Position numbers and translations under genes: made by a program. From Streptomyces sulphureus DSM 40104 (lineage in GTDB: Bacteria; Actinomycetota; Actinomycetes; Streptomycetales; Streptomycetaceae): a stretch of 64,000 nt of DNA. The stretch is from the NCBI RefSeq assembly GCF_000381025.1, contig NZ_KB905819.1:342602-406601 (forward strand), read 5' to 3'. Of the stretch, positions 34,461 through 43,685 are shown piece after piece (the stretch's first letter is position 1; each line of letters begins with the position of its first letter). The notes under the pieces were generated by a model that saw only the letters and a list, made by a program, of their open reading frames with translations, had not been told where the DNA came from and searched no databases.

Positions 34461-35675
34461 TCAGCCGACCCGTCCCGCTCCGTGCGGCACTCGGAGCTCC
34501 GGCTCCGCGCGCAGTCCGGTGACGTCCGCCCCGCTCTCGGTCAGCACACGTGCGATCTCCGCTGCGGACTCGGCGTCCGTCCCGGTCTCGTCGAGCAGGG
34601 CGGCCAGTAGGTGGGTCGTGCCGACCGTGGACGAGTCCTGGGCGGCGGCGGTGAGTTCCGCCACGTGCAGGAGTCGGCGGTCGTAGTCGGCGGTGCCAAC
34701 GACTTCCGGGGGCTCCTCCGTGACGCCGGTGGAGGGGAGCAGCACTCGGGCGACAGTGTCCTGCCGTGCGCCGTATCGGCGGAGAAGTTCCGCGCCCTGG
34801 TTCGCTGCTGCCAGATGCTCGGGCAGCGCACGCCCCGCGACGGTCAACGACCGGTCCAGCGCCAGGATGCCCAGCAGCACGTCGACGGGCTCCTGCTTCG
34901 ACACCCCGCGTCGCACCGCCGCCCGTTGTGCCTCCGAGCGCACCACGCTCACGATCGCGGAGCCGAATCCCGCTCCGCCTCCGAGGACCCAGGCGGTGAA
35001 CTTACGGGTCAGCGGGTTGCCGGTCTTCCCGAAAATTCCCGCCTTGCGCAGTAGCAACACCGCGCCGGGCTGCCGGCCCTTCGTCCTCTCGCGGCAGTGC
35101 GTCGAGCGCATGCGACGCGGCGGTGACGTCCGACTTCTCCACCGCCATGGCCTCGCGGGCACGCGTATCGGGCAGTTCGAAGAGCGCACGCGCCACGTGG
35201 CGGACGCGTACCGCAACGGTGCCCTCCTCCCGTGCGGACTCCAGCGCTTTGCGCAAGCAAGACCGCAACGCGCCGGTCATCGGCGGGAGTTCGACGCCGC
35301 TCTGCTCCTCCTTCTTCCGGTTCTTCCGGCGCAGCCTCTTGGCTTCCTCCTGCCGGACCGTGCGCCAGAAGGCATCGATCTCCCGCGCGTCGTCCGGGTT
35401 TCGGCTGCGCCGTCCTCCGCGTCGTCGCTGATCCATACGGATGTTTCCCTGTGCCCGATCGAAACGGCGAGTGAGCTGGAAGTCCTCATGCCGGGAGCTA
35501 TCGCGGAACCTGCGGCCGAGTCACCCGAGACGAGTGCGCTCAGCAGGATTTCCGTTCCGACGTCCGCACGTTCCTGCTTGGCCACCTTGCCCATCGCCTC
35601 CAATAACAGCAGGAAGACGTCCCTTTCGAACTCGACGGTCGTGCCGGATTTGCACTCGGGCGTTTGCTGCTCCAT
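34461..35675 (-). pseudogene. Clp N-terminal domain protein, frame interrupted twice
   Basis: Clp-N-type helical repeats are spread over two reading frames on one strand. The first piece starts at 35675 (MEQQTPECKSGTTVEFERDV, with AAGGAA upstream) and carries one repeat. A second piece in another frame carries AFWRTVRQEEAKRLRRKN and the repeat MTGALRSCLRKALESAREEG. The third, back in the first frame, runs from about 35080 (GAVLLLRKAGIFGKTG) to 34461 and has two more repeats (LHVAELTAAAQDSSTVGTTH). The shifts near 35430 and 35070 compensate each other. An intact version would have about 400 residues with no ATPase domain, like many actinobacterial Clp-N adaptor-like proteins. Confidence 0.6.
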
Positions 35676-36226
35676 AGGGTGTTCCTTTTCATGGTGTTAC
35701 CGGAGGAGAAAGGCGTCGTCTCCGGCGGTCGGCGATGCGCTCACGGAGCCGACGAGCGGCACGTGCAAGGTCGAAGCCATCGACGGAGAGCGGTGTTCTT
35801 GCATGTCGAGTTCGCCGTACGCCGCCTGTTGCAGACGATGCGCCGGAGCGGGCCGCCGCTCGTCATGGGGACGGATGCCCTCGTCGACAGCGCTGTACTG
35901 GCCAAGGTGCCGCCGGATCAGGTCGAGGGCGGATCGCAGTCCACGGAATTTCGCAGCGGCGCCATGCGCTCAGCGCCGGGCGGGCGTCGGCTGTTCGCGG
36001 CGCTAGTGGCCGATGGTGGGTCCACGGCCGCAGGGGTGGTGGCGTGCGCTCGGCGCCATTCTCGGGACGGTTTCTCTCCCGTCCTGGCCCGAGAGGTACA
36101 ACGCAGGGCTGACAAACGAACGTCGGCCTTCAAGACCGCAACCGGGTCTCGAAGACCGACGTCACCGAGCGCCCGCATCACCAACAGCGTGGCGTGACCA
36201 CGGTTGCGCGCGAGCCGGCTAGGGCG
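35676..36226. other. Intergenic region, nothing recognised
   Basis: 551 bp. One plus-strand frame is long (to about 36197) but its product resembles nothing known and lacks a ribosome site. The 5' end must contain the promoter of the Clp-N gene. Confidence 0.35.
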
Positions 36227-36463
36227 TCAGGTCAGCGCGTCCATGTAGATGCCGTCCTCGGTCTCGTAGCAGCGTGTGTCCTTGTACTCGTCCTTCATCT
36301 GCTCCGCGTACTCCTCGCACTCCTGCATGTTGCTGAACACCGCAGGGCCGCCGCCGATCGTCTGCCAGCCATCGGCAGCGGCGGAGCCGGCCGAAAGCGG
36401 AACCGCGACCACTGCGGCAGCGACAGCAAGGCCGTAGGCGATTCGGGTACGCCGCGACTTCAT
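36227..36463 (-). CDS. Small secreted protein
   Basis: A 78-residue protein with a clear signal peptide: charged start MKSRRTR, hydrophobic core IAYGLAVAAAVVAVPLSAG and an AAA-type cleavage site near residue 30. The mature part of about 48 residues is acidic and has two cysteines (C49, C65) that could form one disulfide. AAAGGAGAG lies 6 bp before the ATG. I do not recognise the family; small secreted proteins of this form are common in streptomycetes. Confidence 0.75.
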   Translation of the reverse strand: MKSRRTRIAYGLAVAAAVVAVPLSAGSAAADGWQTIGGGPAVFSNMQECEEYAEQMKDEYKDTRCYETEDGIYMDALT

Positions 36464-36574
36464 ACGTCTCTCCTTTAGTACAGGGCCGGACCGTGCCGGC
36501 CAACAGTTCCCCGTGCCTTCGGTCAGTGAGATGACGCGAGCGAGGAAGAAAGTTCCACGTGCGGAACAACTCCT

Positions 36575-36765
36575 CGGATCAGAGGCGTCGACGTCTCACC
36601 CATCGGACTCGGGGCCACGGGTATTTACGACTTCCGCACCGCAGGCCGGGCGAACGAGACCAAGTCGATTTGCACGCCTTGGAGTTCACTTCCTTGGACA
36701 CGGCCGGAATCTACGGTCCGTTCGTCGTCGACGAGCTGGTCGGTCGGCCAGGGGCCATCGGCAAC
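36575..36765 (+). pseudogene. Aldo/keto reductase N-terminal fragment
   Basis: Two pieces in different frames together match the start of an aldo/keto reductase: RGVDVSPIGLGATGIYD in one frame, then LEFTSLDTAGIYGPFVVDEL (family consensus FLDTAxxYGPxxNEELVG) in another. The remainder of the barrel is missing. It is a decayed remnant, not a functional gene. Confidence 0.5.
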
Positions 36766-36879
36766 GACCAACTCACATGGGACGTGAGCGCGATGAGCAG
36801 CACTGCTTGAAGGTCAGGAGTTTCATCTGCATCGGTGCCGACGCCGTTGACGGCTCGCACGTCCCGCTGTCTTCGGTTC

Positions 36880-37265
36880 CAGCGGCCGAGAACCGGGCGA
36901 CAGTGTGCTGAAGTGCGCGCTCCGGCTGTTCGGGCGGTGTCTGGGCTCGCCAGGCAACAAAACCGTCCGACCGTACCCACGGGCGCTGGAGTCGGTGATG
37001 CCGTACGCGCGCGTGAACTCGCCCTGTGCTCGTGGAGTGTGTCGCGCCGACCCGGTGGACGTGCAGGTCGACGCCGTGGACAGCCGCTGCCGTCCTGGCT
37101 GCCGGTTCCCGGGCTCGTCCGTCGGGGCCGACGAGCAGGGTGGAGGCGCCGTCGACCGTGGGGTGAACGTCAACGCCTGGGGCCACGGCGCCGTCGCGGA
37201 GTGCGAACTCGGCCTCGACCATGCCGAGGACGGCGAACGGAGCGGGGGAGACGACCCGTAACACG
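36880..37265 (-). pseudogene. FAD-dependent monooxygenase C-terminal fragment
   Basis: On the minus strand, segments in two frames match the end of a PheA/TfdB-type FAD aromatic hydroxylase: APGVDVHPTVDGASTLLVG, then EFTRAYGITDSSA in a second frame, then VRSDGFVAWRAQTPPEQPER back in the first. Family members end ...YGVxxxGAVLVRPDGxVAWR. The N-terminal FAD-binding part is missing. This is a decayed remnant. Confidence 0.5.
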
Positions 37266-37297
37266 GGGCGGTGCGCATAGCAGCGGCGGCGTTACGG

Positions 37298-37681
37298 TCA
37301 GGGCCGCCAGGCGTGCATGCGGTGCCCCGACTCAGCGACCGTAGCGGCGGCGTTTGGCTGTCGTGCTCCAGCCCTTGCGGGGCGTGTGCGGCTGGGGGTG
37401 GTGGGTTGCTCGGTGGGGCGGTTGATGAGGGTGACGCCCTCGTGGTCGGTGGGGTGCCAGTGGTGGTCGTGGGTTTCGAAGGTGTAGCCCTGTTCGGTGT
37501 CGGTGGTGTACGTGAGGAGTGCGCGGCCGTTGCGTGCGTACTGCTGTACCTCTGACCAGAGGGCGTCGCGGATGCGGGACGAGGGGCTGCCGACGAAGAC
37601 GCCGGGGGAGACCTCGAGCAGCCAGCGGGTGAGGTAACCCCGCAGCCCCGTGGGGCAGTTGGAGAGGACGATCACGGTCAC
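37298..37681 (-). CDS. cas2e: CRISPR-associated endonuclease Cas2, type I-E
   Basis: A 127-residue Cas2 of the type I-E form (CasCas2CT1978-like). It opens with VIVLSNCPTGLRGYLTRWLL and contains GVFVGSPSSRIRDALW, both characteristic. With Cas1 it forms the spacer integrase. The C-terminal 30 or so residues, rich in Arg, Ala and Thr, extend beyond the usual length. The start overlaps the cas1 stop by 4 bp, so the pair is coupled. It is the last gene of the cas operon. Confidence 0.93.
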   Translation of the reverse strand: MTVIVLSNCPTGLRGYLTRWLLEVSPGVFVGSPSSRIRDALWSEVQQYARNGRALLTYTTDTEQGYTFETHDHHWHPTDHEGVTLINRPTEQPTTPSRTRPARAGARQPNAAATVAESGHRMHAWRP

Positions 37682-38640
37682 CAGATCAGTCCCTCGCCGA
37701 GGTTGCGGCCGGACTCCAGCTCCTCGCCGCGGTCGGACTGGAGCGACACCCGGTCGTGCAGTGGGTCTTCGGCCTCCTCTGCGGTGCTCGGCGTCATTCC
37801 CGGGGCGAGCAGTGTCTTCACGTCGTGGACGCAGCGCTCCAGGAGCCCCGCGGTGTGGACGCGGTCGCGCAGGGCGCGACGTACGCGGGGGCCGACGTCC
37901 TCCGGGCTCTCCGCAGCCACCTCGAAGGCGACCGGGATGCCGATCTCGGTCTTGTAGAGGTCAGCGATGTCGAGTGCGAAGGACAGCTCGTGGCCGGAGT
38001 GGACGAACCCCAGCCCGGGGACGCAGCCGAGCGCCGCCACCACGCTCTGCGCGATGCCGTACATGCACTGGCCGGCGGCGGTGACGGCCTGGTTCGGTGC
38101 GTCGCCTGAGGCGAAGTCACCCTGGATGTAGTGGCGTCCGTGCCAGCGGATGCCGGTGCGGGCTGCCTCCGTGCGGTAGCACGCCTTGACCCGGTCGCCC
38201 TCCATGCCGAGCAGTTTGCGGCGGCTGCACCCGGCCGGGTTCTCGTCGGGGAACCGGAGCGCATACATCGCACGGGCGACGTCCAGCCGCGTCCGGGGGT
38301 TCGCCCACAGCCGTGCCTGGGCCCCCGCCATGGCGGAGGAACGGGAGAGCGCCCGGCCGCCCGCGTAGTAGCGCACACCGTGTTCACCGACCCAGACGAC
38401 GCCGACGCCGCTCTCTCCCAGCAGACGGATCGCCTGTTGGGAGACCTTCGTGCCCGGTCCGAGCAGCAGGGTGCCGATGGTTGCCGAGGGAATGTGCCGT
38501 ACACCCTCGCCGTCGGCGGCGGTGATCGCGTTGTCGGCGCAGTGGATGACGGCGCGTTCGAGGTAGACGAAGGACAACCGGTCGCCGATCCGGGTGAGTT
38601 CGCGTGGCGAGGAGGCGCCGCGCTTGCCGACTGTGGTCAC
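37678..38640 (-). CDS. cas1e: CRISPR-associated integrase Cas1, type I-E
   Basis: A 320-residue Cas1, the catalytic subunit of the spacer integrase. It has LSFVYLERAVIHCADNAI near the N-terminus and the metal-site region FVHSGHELSFALDIADLYK (His and Asp ligands). GVGVVWVGEHGVRYY is typical of type I-E. It overlaps cas6 upstream and cas2 downstream by 4 bp each. The complete adaptation pair suggests that the locus could still acquire spacers. Confidence 0.95.
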   Translation of the reverse strand: MTTVGKRGASSPRELTRIGDRLSFVYLERAVIHCADNAITAADGEGVRHIPSATIGTLLLGPGTKVSQQAIRLLGESGVGVVWVGEHGVRYYAGGRALSRSSAMAGAQARLWANPRTRLDVARAMYALRFPDENPAGCSRRKLLGMEGDRVKACYRTEAARTGIRWHGRHYIQGDFASGDAPNQAVTAAGQCMYGIAQSVVAALGCVPGLGFVHSGHELSFALDIADLYKTEIGIPVAFEVAAESPEDVGPRVRRALRDRVHTAGLLERCVHDVKTLLAPGMTPSTAEEAEDPLHDRVSLQSDRGEELESGRNLGEGLIW

Positions 38641-39389
38641 GGCTGCCCCTCCGGTGCCAGGGTCAGCAGTCCGCAGCCGTACGCCTTGCCGCGGCCGATG
38701 CCCTGGGTGAGGGCGTTCCGCAGGGCGTCCGGGTCGGTGACTTCGAGCCGGCCGCTGAAGGCGACGGTGACGAGGGTGACCGCGTCACCGCGCCTGCCTC
38801 CGTCCTTCGGGCCGGTATGCGGTGTCGGGTCGTCGGGGCGTTTGCGGAAGGCGAGGTCGCGGCGGGCGTGGACGGTGGCGGCGTACCGGTGCAGTGGGTC
38901 CTCGGCGTCCGGTGCCACCCCGGGGAGGAGCTCGAAGCCGTGCCGCGGCTGCTGTCCGAGCAGCCAGCCGAGTTGGTGGCGCGCGGTGACGTGGGCAGTG
39001 CGCTTGGTCGGCTCGCCCTCGTGGCGACGGATGGAGTGCACCGGGTTGGCGGTGAGCCGGAACGCCCAGTGGTCGCCCTTGGCCAGGCGTCCCAGGAACG
39101 GGCGGTAGTGCCGGCTCTCCCAGCCGGGCGCGTCGGGCTCGGTGAGGGTGGGCCAGCCGGCCTGCTCCACCAGGTGCGTGAGGTCGGGGCGGTCGGGGCT
39201 GACGACGTACAACTGCACGTCGGTGCGCGTGCGGTGGTCCAGCCGCCAGAGGATGCGGGGTCGGGCGGCCGGATCGGCGGGCAGGCCGGGGAAGCCGGCG
39301 AGTACCGCCGCGTGGAGCCGCTGGGGGGAGGAGAGGAGGTAACGGGTCCCCGCGCGGGCGGTGTTGACGCGGAAGCGGGTGAGGTACAT
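38637..39389 (-). CDS. cas6e: CRISPR RNA endonuclease Cas6e
   Basis: A 250-residue Cas6e/CasE that cuts the repeat RNA and stays in Cascade. It begins MYLTRFRVNTARAGTRYLLS and includes the likely active-site region with H26 (SPQRLHAAVLAGFP). The glycine-rich C-terminal loop is GIGRGKAYGCGLLTLAP. ATG at 39389 shares its A with the cas5 stop (TGATG). The frame extends further upstream, but that part only overlaps cas5 and cas7 and is not real. Confidence 0.93.
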   Translation of the reverse strand: MYLTRFRVNTARAGTRYLLSSPQRLHAAVLAGFPGLPADPAARPRILWRLDHRTRTDVQLYVVSPDRPDLTHLVEQAGWPTLTEPDAPGWESRHYRPFLGRLAKGDHWAFRLTANPVHSIRRHEGEPTKRTAHVTARHQLGWLLGQQPRHGFELLPGVAPDAEDPLHRYAATVHARRDLAFRKRPDDPTPHTGPKDGGRRGDAVTLVTVAFSGRLEVTDPDALRNALTQGIGRGKAYGCGLLTLAPEGQP

Positions 39390-40081
39390 CAGTCCTCCTC
39401 CAGCGGCAGCATCGGGTCGTGCGCCGGAAGCACATGCGCGCCCGGCCGTGGGACGGTGTCGTGCCGCACCGATCGGCGGGCGTATCGGCGATGGTGCGGA
39501 TCGAAGCTGAGCGGTTGGTCGGAGACGATGTCGCCGGGGGGATCGTCCGGGGCGGAGTCGAGGAGCACGGGAAGGTGCTTCGGCGCCGTCCCCCGCCGGT
39601 ACCACCGGGAGGCGAGCCACGGGTGGTTCCGCAGCGCCTCCTCCAGGTCCGTCTCGTGCTGTACGCCCTGTTCGAGCGGGCGTGCCGGCGGGCAGGCGCG
39701 GCGGCCGAGGAACGGCAGGAAGTGCGGCGCCCGTACCGCCGAGTGCAGTTTCTCGATGAGCGTGCGTTCGCCTTCGACGGCGGCGAGGAAGACCGCGTCG
39801 GCGAGGTAGAAGCGCTCGGTGATAGGCATCGCCTTGTCGCTCACCTGGTGGTGCGCGGTGTGGAAGTCCCGTACGCGCGTGCCGGGTTGGTCGATGCGCA
39901 CGCCGAAGCGCAGCGCGGCGAGGTCGGACAGGTCCGCGGTGCGGGGGCGCCCCTGAGCCGCGGCGAGCAGCCCGACGACGCCGCTCTTCGTCGGCGCGGA
40001 TTCCGTGGATCGCCGGGGGAAGCGGGAGGCCGCGCCCCAGGACTGGAGGGGACCGGCTAGCTGGAGCAGCAGCACACTCAC
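39389..40081 (-). CDS. cas5e: Cascade subunit Cas5e
   Basis: A 230-residue Cas5e/CasD that holds the 5' handle of the crRNA in Cascade. It begins VSVLLLQLAGPLQSWGAASR and has RRSTESAPTKSGVVGLLAAA, the family signature. GTG at 40081 is preferred because it overlaps the cas7 stop in the GTGA fashion and matches the usual start; an ATG at 40096 is also possible. FHTAHHQVSDKAMPITERFYL follows in the core. Confidence 0.92.
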   Translation of the reverse strand: MSVLLLQLAGPLQSWGAASRFPRRSTESAPTKSGVVGLLAAAQGRPRTADLSDLAALRFGVRIDQPGTRVRDFHTAHHQVSDKAMPITERFYLADAVFLAAVEGERTLIEKLHSAVRAPHFLPFLGRRACPPARPLEQGVQHETDLEEALRNHPWLASRWYRRGTAPKHLPVLLDSAPDDPPGDIVSDQPLSFDPHHRRYARRSVRHDTVPRPGAHVLPAHDPMLPLEED

Positions 40082-41286
40082 CGCGTACCGCTCCACCGCT
40101 CCGCGACCGCCGCACCGACGCCCTCCACCAGCTCGTCGAGGGTGACAGCCGTGCCGACGTCGGCGAGTTTGGCGGTGTTGCGACCGACGGACACCACCCA
40201 GGTCGCCACGGCCGTCTCGCCGAACTTCTCCTCCACCTCGGCGATCTGCTCCGCCAGCCGCTCGCTCGCCTGTCGGACGTGACCGCTGCCCGACTCGGCC
40301 ATCGTCGGCTCCTCGAACGCACCCACGAAGCTGACGGGCCGACTCTCGCGCAGCTTGACCACGATGGCGTCCGGTGGTGTGTGGTGAGCGAAGGTGTTGA
40401 TCTTTCCGGTCGGCAGTGAGGAGGCGAAGCCGCGGACGAATGCCTCCACTGCGCGGCGCACGGGTGCGGCCGGGGCCGCGCTCTCGTCGAGTCCCTGGCC
40501 GAGGTTCTCGGCGAGCCGGTCGACGTCGAGTGCGGCGTAGCGGTACAGCGTGGCGGAGTTGAACTCGACGGTGCCGATCATTCCGGCGCCCGTCTCGTCC
40601 TCCTCGTTCTCGTCGTCCACCGCCGTGTAGTAATCCGACTCGTTCTCCACCGCGTGGACGCTCAGGGCATGCGCGACCTGGGCTGCGGCGTCCACGTTGA
40701 TGTCGGCGCCGTCGGCGACCATCCGGCCGAAAAGGGCGATGTCGACGGAGTGGCGGGTGTCGGCGATCTCCCGGGCGCGCTCCCTGTTCTCCTTGCGCTT
40801 CAGGAAGCCGGTGATGTCACCACGGCCTTCGACGGCCAACTCAGCGAGTCCGTGCCGCTGCTGGGCACTGAGGAACATCAGGTACGACGACTCGGGCGGC
40901 AGCGGCTTCGCCTCCTCGGCCGCGGCGTCGCTCTCCTGGTTCTTCTTCGGCTTCTTGCGCTCCGGCACGGCGAGCTTGGAGCCCGTACCGGCCTCGACCA
41001 CGGCCTTGGCCAGTTCCCAGGACTCCTCCGGAGTGACCTCGGGCTCGAGTTCCCTGACGGTCTGCCCGATCAGTTCGGCGACCTTCTTCGTGCGCACGCC
41101 CAACTCGGCCGGGTCGAGGAGCTGCTTGAACGCGGTGCGGGTGGCGCGCTTCCACGCCTGGCTGGAGACCCGGGACCGGCGCACCCCGCCGTAGACGGCG
41201 GTCTTGGGCGTGCCCGTGTCGTCGCGGTTCAGGTTGCTCGGCGGGACCGTCTGGAGGACGTGGATGTCAACGATCGTACGGCTCAC
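40078..41286 (-). CDS. cas7e: Cascade backbone subunit Cas7e
   Basis: A 402-residue Cas7e/CasC, six copies of which coat the crRNA. It begins IVDIHVLQTVPPSNLNRDD and contains GGVRRSRVSSQAWKRATR, the classic start. It is longer than E. coli CasC (about 360): a charged Lys/Glu-rich stretch (VPERKKPKKNQESDAAAEEA, about residues 107-126) accounts for much of the difference and is probably a surface loop. It lies 9 bp after cse2. Confidence 0.94.
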   Translation of the reverse strand: MSRTIVDIHVLQTVPPSNLNRDDTGTPKTAVYGGVRRSRVSSQAWKRATRTAFKQLLDPAELGVRTKKVAELIGQTVRELEPEVTPEESWELAKAVVEAGTGSKLAVPERKKPKKNQESDAAAEEAKPLPPESSYLMFLSAQQRHGLAELAVEGRGDITGFLKRKENRERAREIADTRHSVDIALFGRMVADGADINVDAAAQVAHALSVHAVENESDYYTAVDDENEEDETGAGMIGTVEFNSATLYRYAALDVDRLAENLGQGLDESAAPAAPVRRAVEAFVRGFASSLPTGKINTFAHHTPPDAIVVKLRESRPVSFVGAFEEPTMAESGSGHVRQASERLAEQIAEVEEKFGETAVATWVVSVGRNTAKLADVGTAVTLDELVEGVGAAVAERWSGTR

Positions 41287-41295
41287 GGGGGTTCC

Positions 41296-41967
41296 TCACT
41301 GAGTGGGCTGGTCGGTGGCGGGTGAACCGCCTTCGTCGGGCGTCTGTGCGTCTTCGTCCGTCTTCATTCGCCAGGAGTGGAACTCCCGGCCCCACTCCTG
41401 GCGGGCCCGCAGATGCCGGTGCGGATCGAGAGCCTGCTCGATCTGGTCCGCGAGCCGGGCGTAGTCCAGAGGTTCGCCCGCGCGGCGCAGGAGCAGGACC
41501 AACTCCCGCAGCCGGTAGGCCAGTACGTTGGCAGAGGTGGCTCCGGCGACGCGGACGAAGCGTCGGCGGAGCGGCTCGTCGATCTCCCCCTGCGGCATCA
41601 ACTCGCGGACCGCGCCGCCGAGTCGGCGGCCGGGGACGTGCATCCGGGCGGTGCGCTGGGACTGCTGGTGGAGCGCGTACAGGGTGACGGCCAGGTGGAC
41701 GGCATCGGGCGCATGCTTCCTGTTCCCCGGGAGTGCCCCGTGCGTGTACAGACCCTCGGTGCCGGTCAGGCCGAACAGCTCCGGCACCTCCTCCGGCGAC
41801 TTGCCTGCGCCCCGCCGGAGTTGGGCGAGCTGGGCGACGGCCCGTGCCTCGTCGTTCAGGTAGCCGCGCTGCAGCGGTTCCAGGAAGGCGTGCACCGTAC
41901 GGCCCACGAGCCTCAGCTCGTTCGCGTCCCGCCGAGCGGAGGCGGGCGCCGGGCTGCTGGTGGTCAT
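41296..41967 (-). CDS. cse2: Cascade small subunit Cse2 (Cas11e)
   Basis: A 223-residue Cse2/CasB. Visible family features are VGRTVHAFLEPLQRGYLNDE, AQLAQLRRGAGKSPEEVPEL and HVPGRRLGGAVRELM. Two copies bind along the Cas7 filament in Cascade. It overlaps cse1 by 4 bp. The C-terminal tail (DEDAQTPDEGGSPATDQPTQ) is acidic and probably disordered. Confidence 0.92.
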   Translation of the reverse strand: MTTSSPAPASARRDANELRLVGRTVHAFLEPLQRGYLNDEARAVAQLAQLRRGAGKSPEEVPELFGLTGTEGLYTHGALPGNRKHAPDAVHLAVTLYALHQQSQRTARMHVPGRRLGGAVRELMPQGEIDEPLRRRFVRVAGATSANVLAYRLRELVLLLRRAGEPLDYARLADQIEQALDPHRHLRARQEWGREFHSWRMKTDEDAQTPDEGGSPATDQPTQ

Positions 41968-43685
41968 GGGGTGGGCTCCTCGGGTCGGTTCGGCGGGTCG
42001 TCGTTGCGGCCGGGCGGGGCGTCGTCCTCCGGCTTCAGGACGCGGGTGCGAAGCTCCCTGCGGAAACTGCGCTCCACGCTCGCGGAGTTGAGCCAGTACG
42101 TGCCGCCTTTGGCGGTCGGCAGTACGCGGCCTTCCCAGGCGGCCTCACCCGAGGACTCGACCAACTGCAGGCCGAGCGCGAGCACCCGGCTGTGCGCGGT
42201 GCGCCGCCACTCCTCCAGCCGCTCGGCGGCGTCCGTGTCCGAACGCAGCGAGCCCAGCCACTGGCGGAACGGGCCGTCGAGTTCGCCGAAACCTCGGTCG
42301 CGTGCCTCGGCGCGCGGGGTCGGCTCGTCGGCGCCTGCGGCCTGGGCCAGCCCCGCGGCGAGGTTTCCCAGCAACCAGACCGCGGTCTCGGCGAGTTGGA
42401 CGGCCTCCACCGCGGTGTTCGCGAGGCCGCGGTCGTGCTGCGAGAGCAGCACGACCGAAAGGCTCAGGCTGTCGTCGATCACGTCGGCGACCACCGACTG
42501 CTGGGTGCCGTACTCGCAGCCCAGAAGCCGGGCACGGATCAGGCGGTCCCTGCCGAGTGCGTCGCTCTCCTCGGCCATGCGCCCCAGCCACTCCAGCACG
42601 CGCGGTGCGATCCCGGGCGCCCCGCCGCTGCCCGCCCCCTGCGCCGCGGGCGGATCGCCGGTGATCAGCGAGGCGAGGCCCCGCCAGGCCGTGCGGGCCG
42701 GGTCGTGCGTGCGCGGAAGGTAGACGGGGCTTCTGCGCAGCTTCTTCTCCTGCTGCGGGCTGCGCCGCCAGCCCGTCATCGGCTCCCGGTCGTGCATGTC
42801 GCGGTAGGGGAGCGGGTCGCCGTACGCGAGCACGACGCCGTACGCCTCCCGGCCGTCGTGGTGCAACCGCACTCGGCGGGCCTGCCAGGTGTACAGGCCG
42901 CGCGGCCCGTACGGGCGGGCCTCCGCCTCGGGGAGCGGACCCGATCCAGGCGGCTGCGGGCGGCGCCATACGGGGAGGTCGCCGGCGTCGTGCCGGAGGA
43001 GAGCGGCGTCCTCGCGGGGGATCAGGTTGAGGAGCAGCGTCTCGCGCAGGGTGTCGCCCTCGACCAGGACGCCGCCGAGCATTCCGGCCGAACCGACTCC
43101 CTGTGGGTATACCTTGCCCGCTTTGACGCGGGGGTCGCCCACTGCGCCCGACTTGATACCCGAGACGTCCCACGCCTGCGCGTGCACGATCCAGCGGGCC
43201 GCCTCGGCGAAGGACAACCGCAGGGCGCCGTGCGCGCGCATGGTGAGGAAACGGTCGTTGTTGGGGACGTCCGCGACGATCCTGTCCAGCGAGTGGATCT
43301 CGTCCTTGGCCGTTCGCAGGTCTGCCACCTGGAAGAAAGGACGCTCCGGGTGGAGCAGGTCGAACTGCTCCCGGTGACGCGACAGATACTCCGTCACCCT
43401 GTCGGCGGGGAACTCTCCCCGCCACAGTTCCTCCCACGCCTGCCGCGTCGGCGGGCCGCCGTCGAGCGCGTCGTAGACCACCGCCAACAGCAGTCGGACG
43501 AGGGCGAACTCCTGGGTGGGCAGATCGCCCGGGATGCGTCGGATCCTCTCCAGATGTTGGAAGACGTCGGTGAGCGACAACTCCTTCTCGACGCCGTCGC
43601 GAAGGAGGACGGGCAGCCACGGCTGGGTCGTCAGGTCGAAGGAAGGCACGGCTTCGGGGGTCGCTGTGCGGGTGTCATGGAGCAC
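41964..43685 (-). CDS. cse1: Cascade large subunit Cse1 (Cas8e)
   Basis: A 573-residue Cse1/CasA that recognises the PAM and recruits Cas3. It begins with SFDLTTQPWLPVLLRDGVEK, LSLTDVFQHLERIRRIPGDL and PTQEFALVRLLLAVVYDALD, as is usual. The helical C-terminal half includes EWRRTAHSRVLALGLQLVES. Its start lies within the cas3 C-terminus (11-bp overlap), so the two are coupled. The C-terminal tail is Pro- and Asp-rich. Confidence 0.92.
   Translation of the reverse strand: MLHDTRTATPEAVPSFDLTTQPWLPVLLRDGVEKELSLTDVFQHLERIRRIPGDLPTQEFALVRLLLAVVYDALDGGPPTRQAWEELWRGEFPADRVTEYLSRHREQFDLLHPERPFFQVADLRTAKDEIHSLDRIVADVPNNDRFLTMRAHGALRLSFAEAARWIVHAQAWDVSGIKSGAVGDPRVKAGKVYPQGVGSAGMLGGVLVEGDTLRETLLLNLIPREDAALLRHDAGDLPVWRRPQPPGSGPLPEAEARPYGPRGLYTWQARRVRLHHDGREAYGVVLAYGDPLPYRDMHDREPMTGWRRSPQQEKKLRRSPVYLPRTHDPARTAWRGLASLITGDPPAAQGAGSGGAPGIAPRVLEWLGRMAEESDALGRDRLIRARLLGCEYGTQQSVVADVIDDSLSLSVVLLSQHDRGLANTAVEAVQLAETAVWLLGNLAAGLAQAAGADEPTPRAEARDRGFGELDGPFRQWLGSLRSDTDAAERLEEWRRTAHSRVLALGLQLVESSGEAAWEGRVLPTAKGGTYWLNSASVERSFRRELRTRVLKPEDDAPPGRNDDPPNRPEEPTP

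Noticed and set aside
34212..34610. A 132-codon plus-strand frame overlapping the end of the Clp-N gene
   Set aside because: No family resemblance and no ribosome site; the overlapping minus-strand Clp-N repeats are convincing.
35664..36197. A 177-codon plus-strand frame in the gap after the Clp-N gene
   Set aside because: The product resembles nothing, and the start has no ribosome site and overlaps the Clp-N start.
39390..40322. Long upstream extension of the cas6e frame
   Set aside because: It lies wholly over cas5e and cas7e and is Arg/Pro-rich shadow sequence; cas6e starts at 39389.
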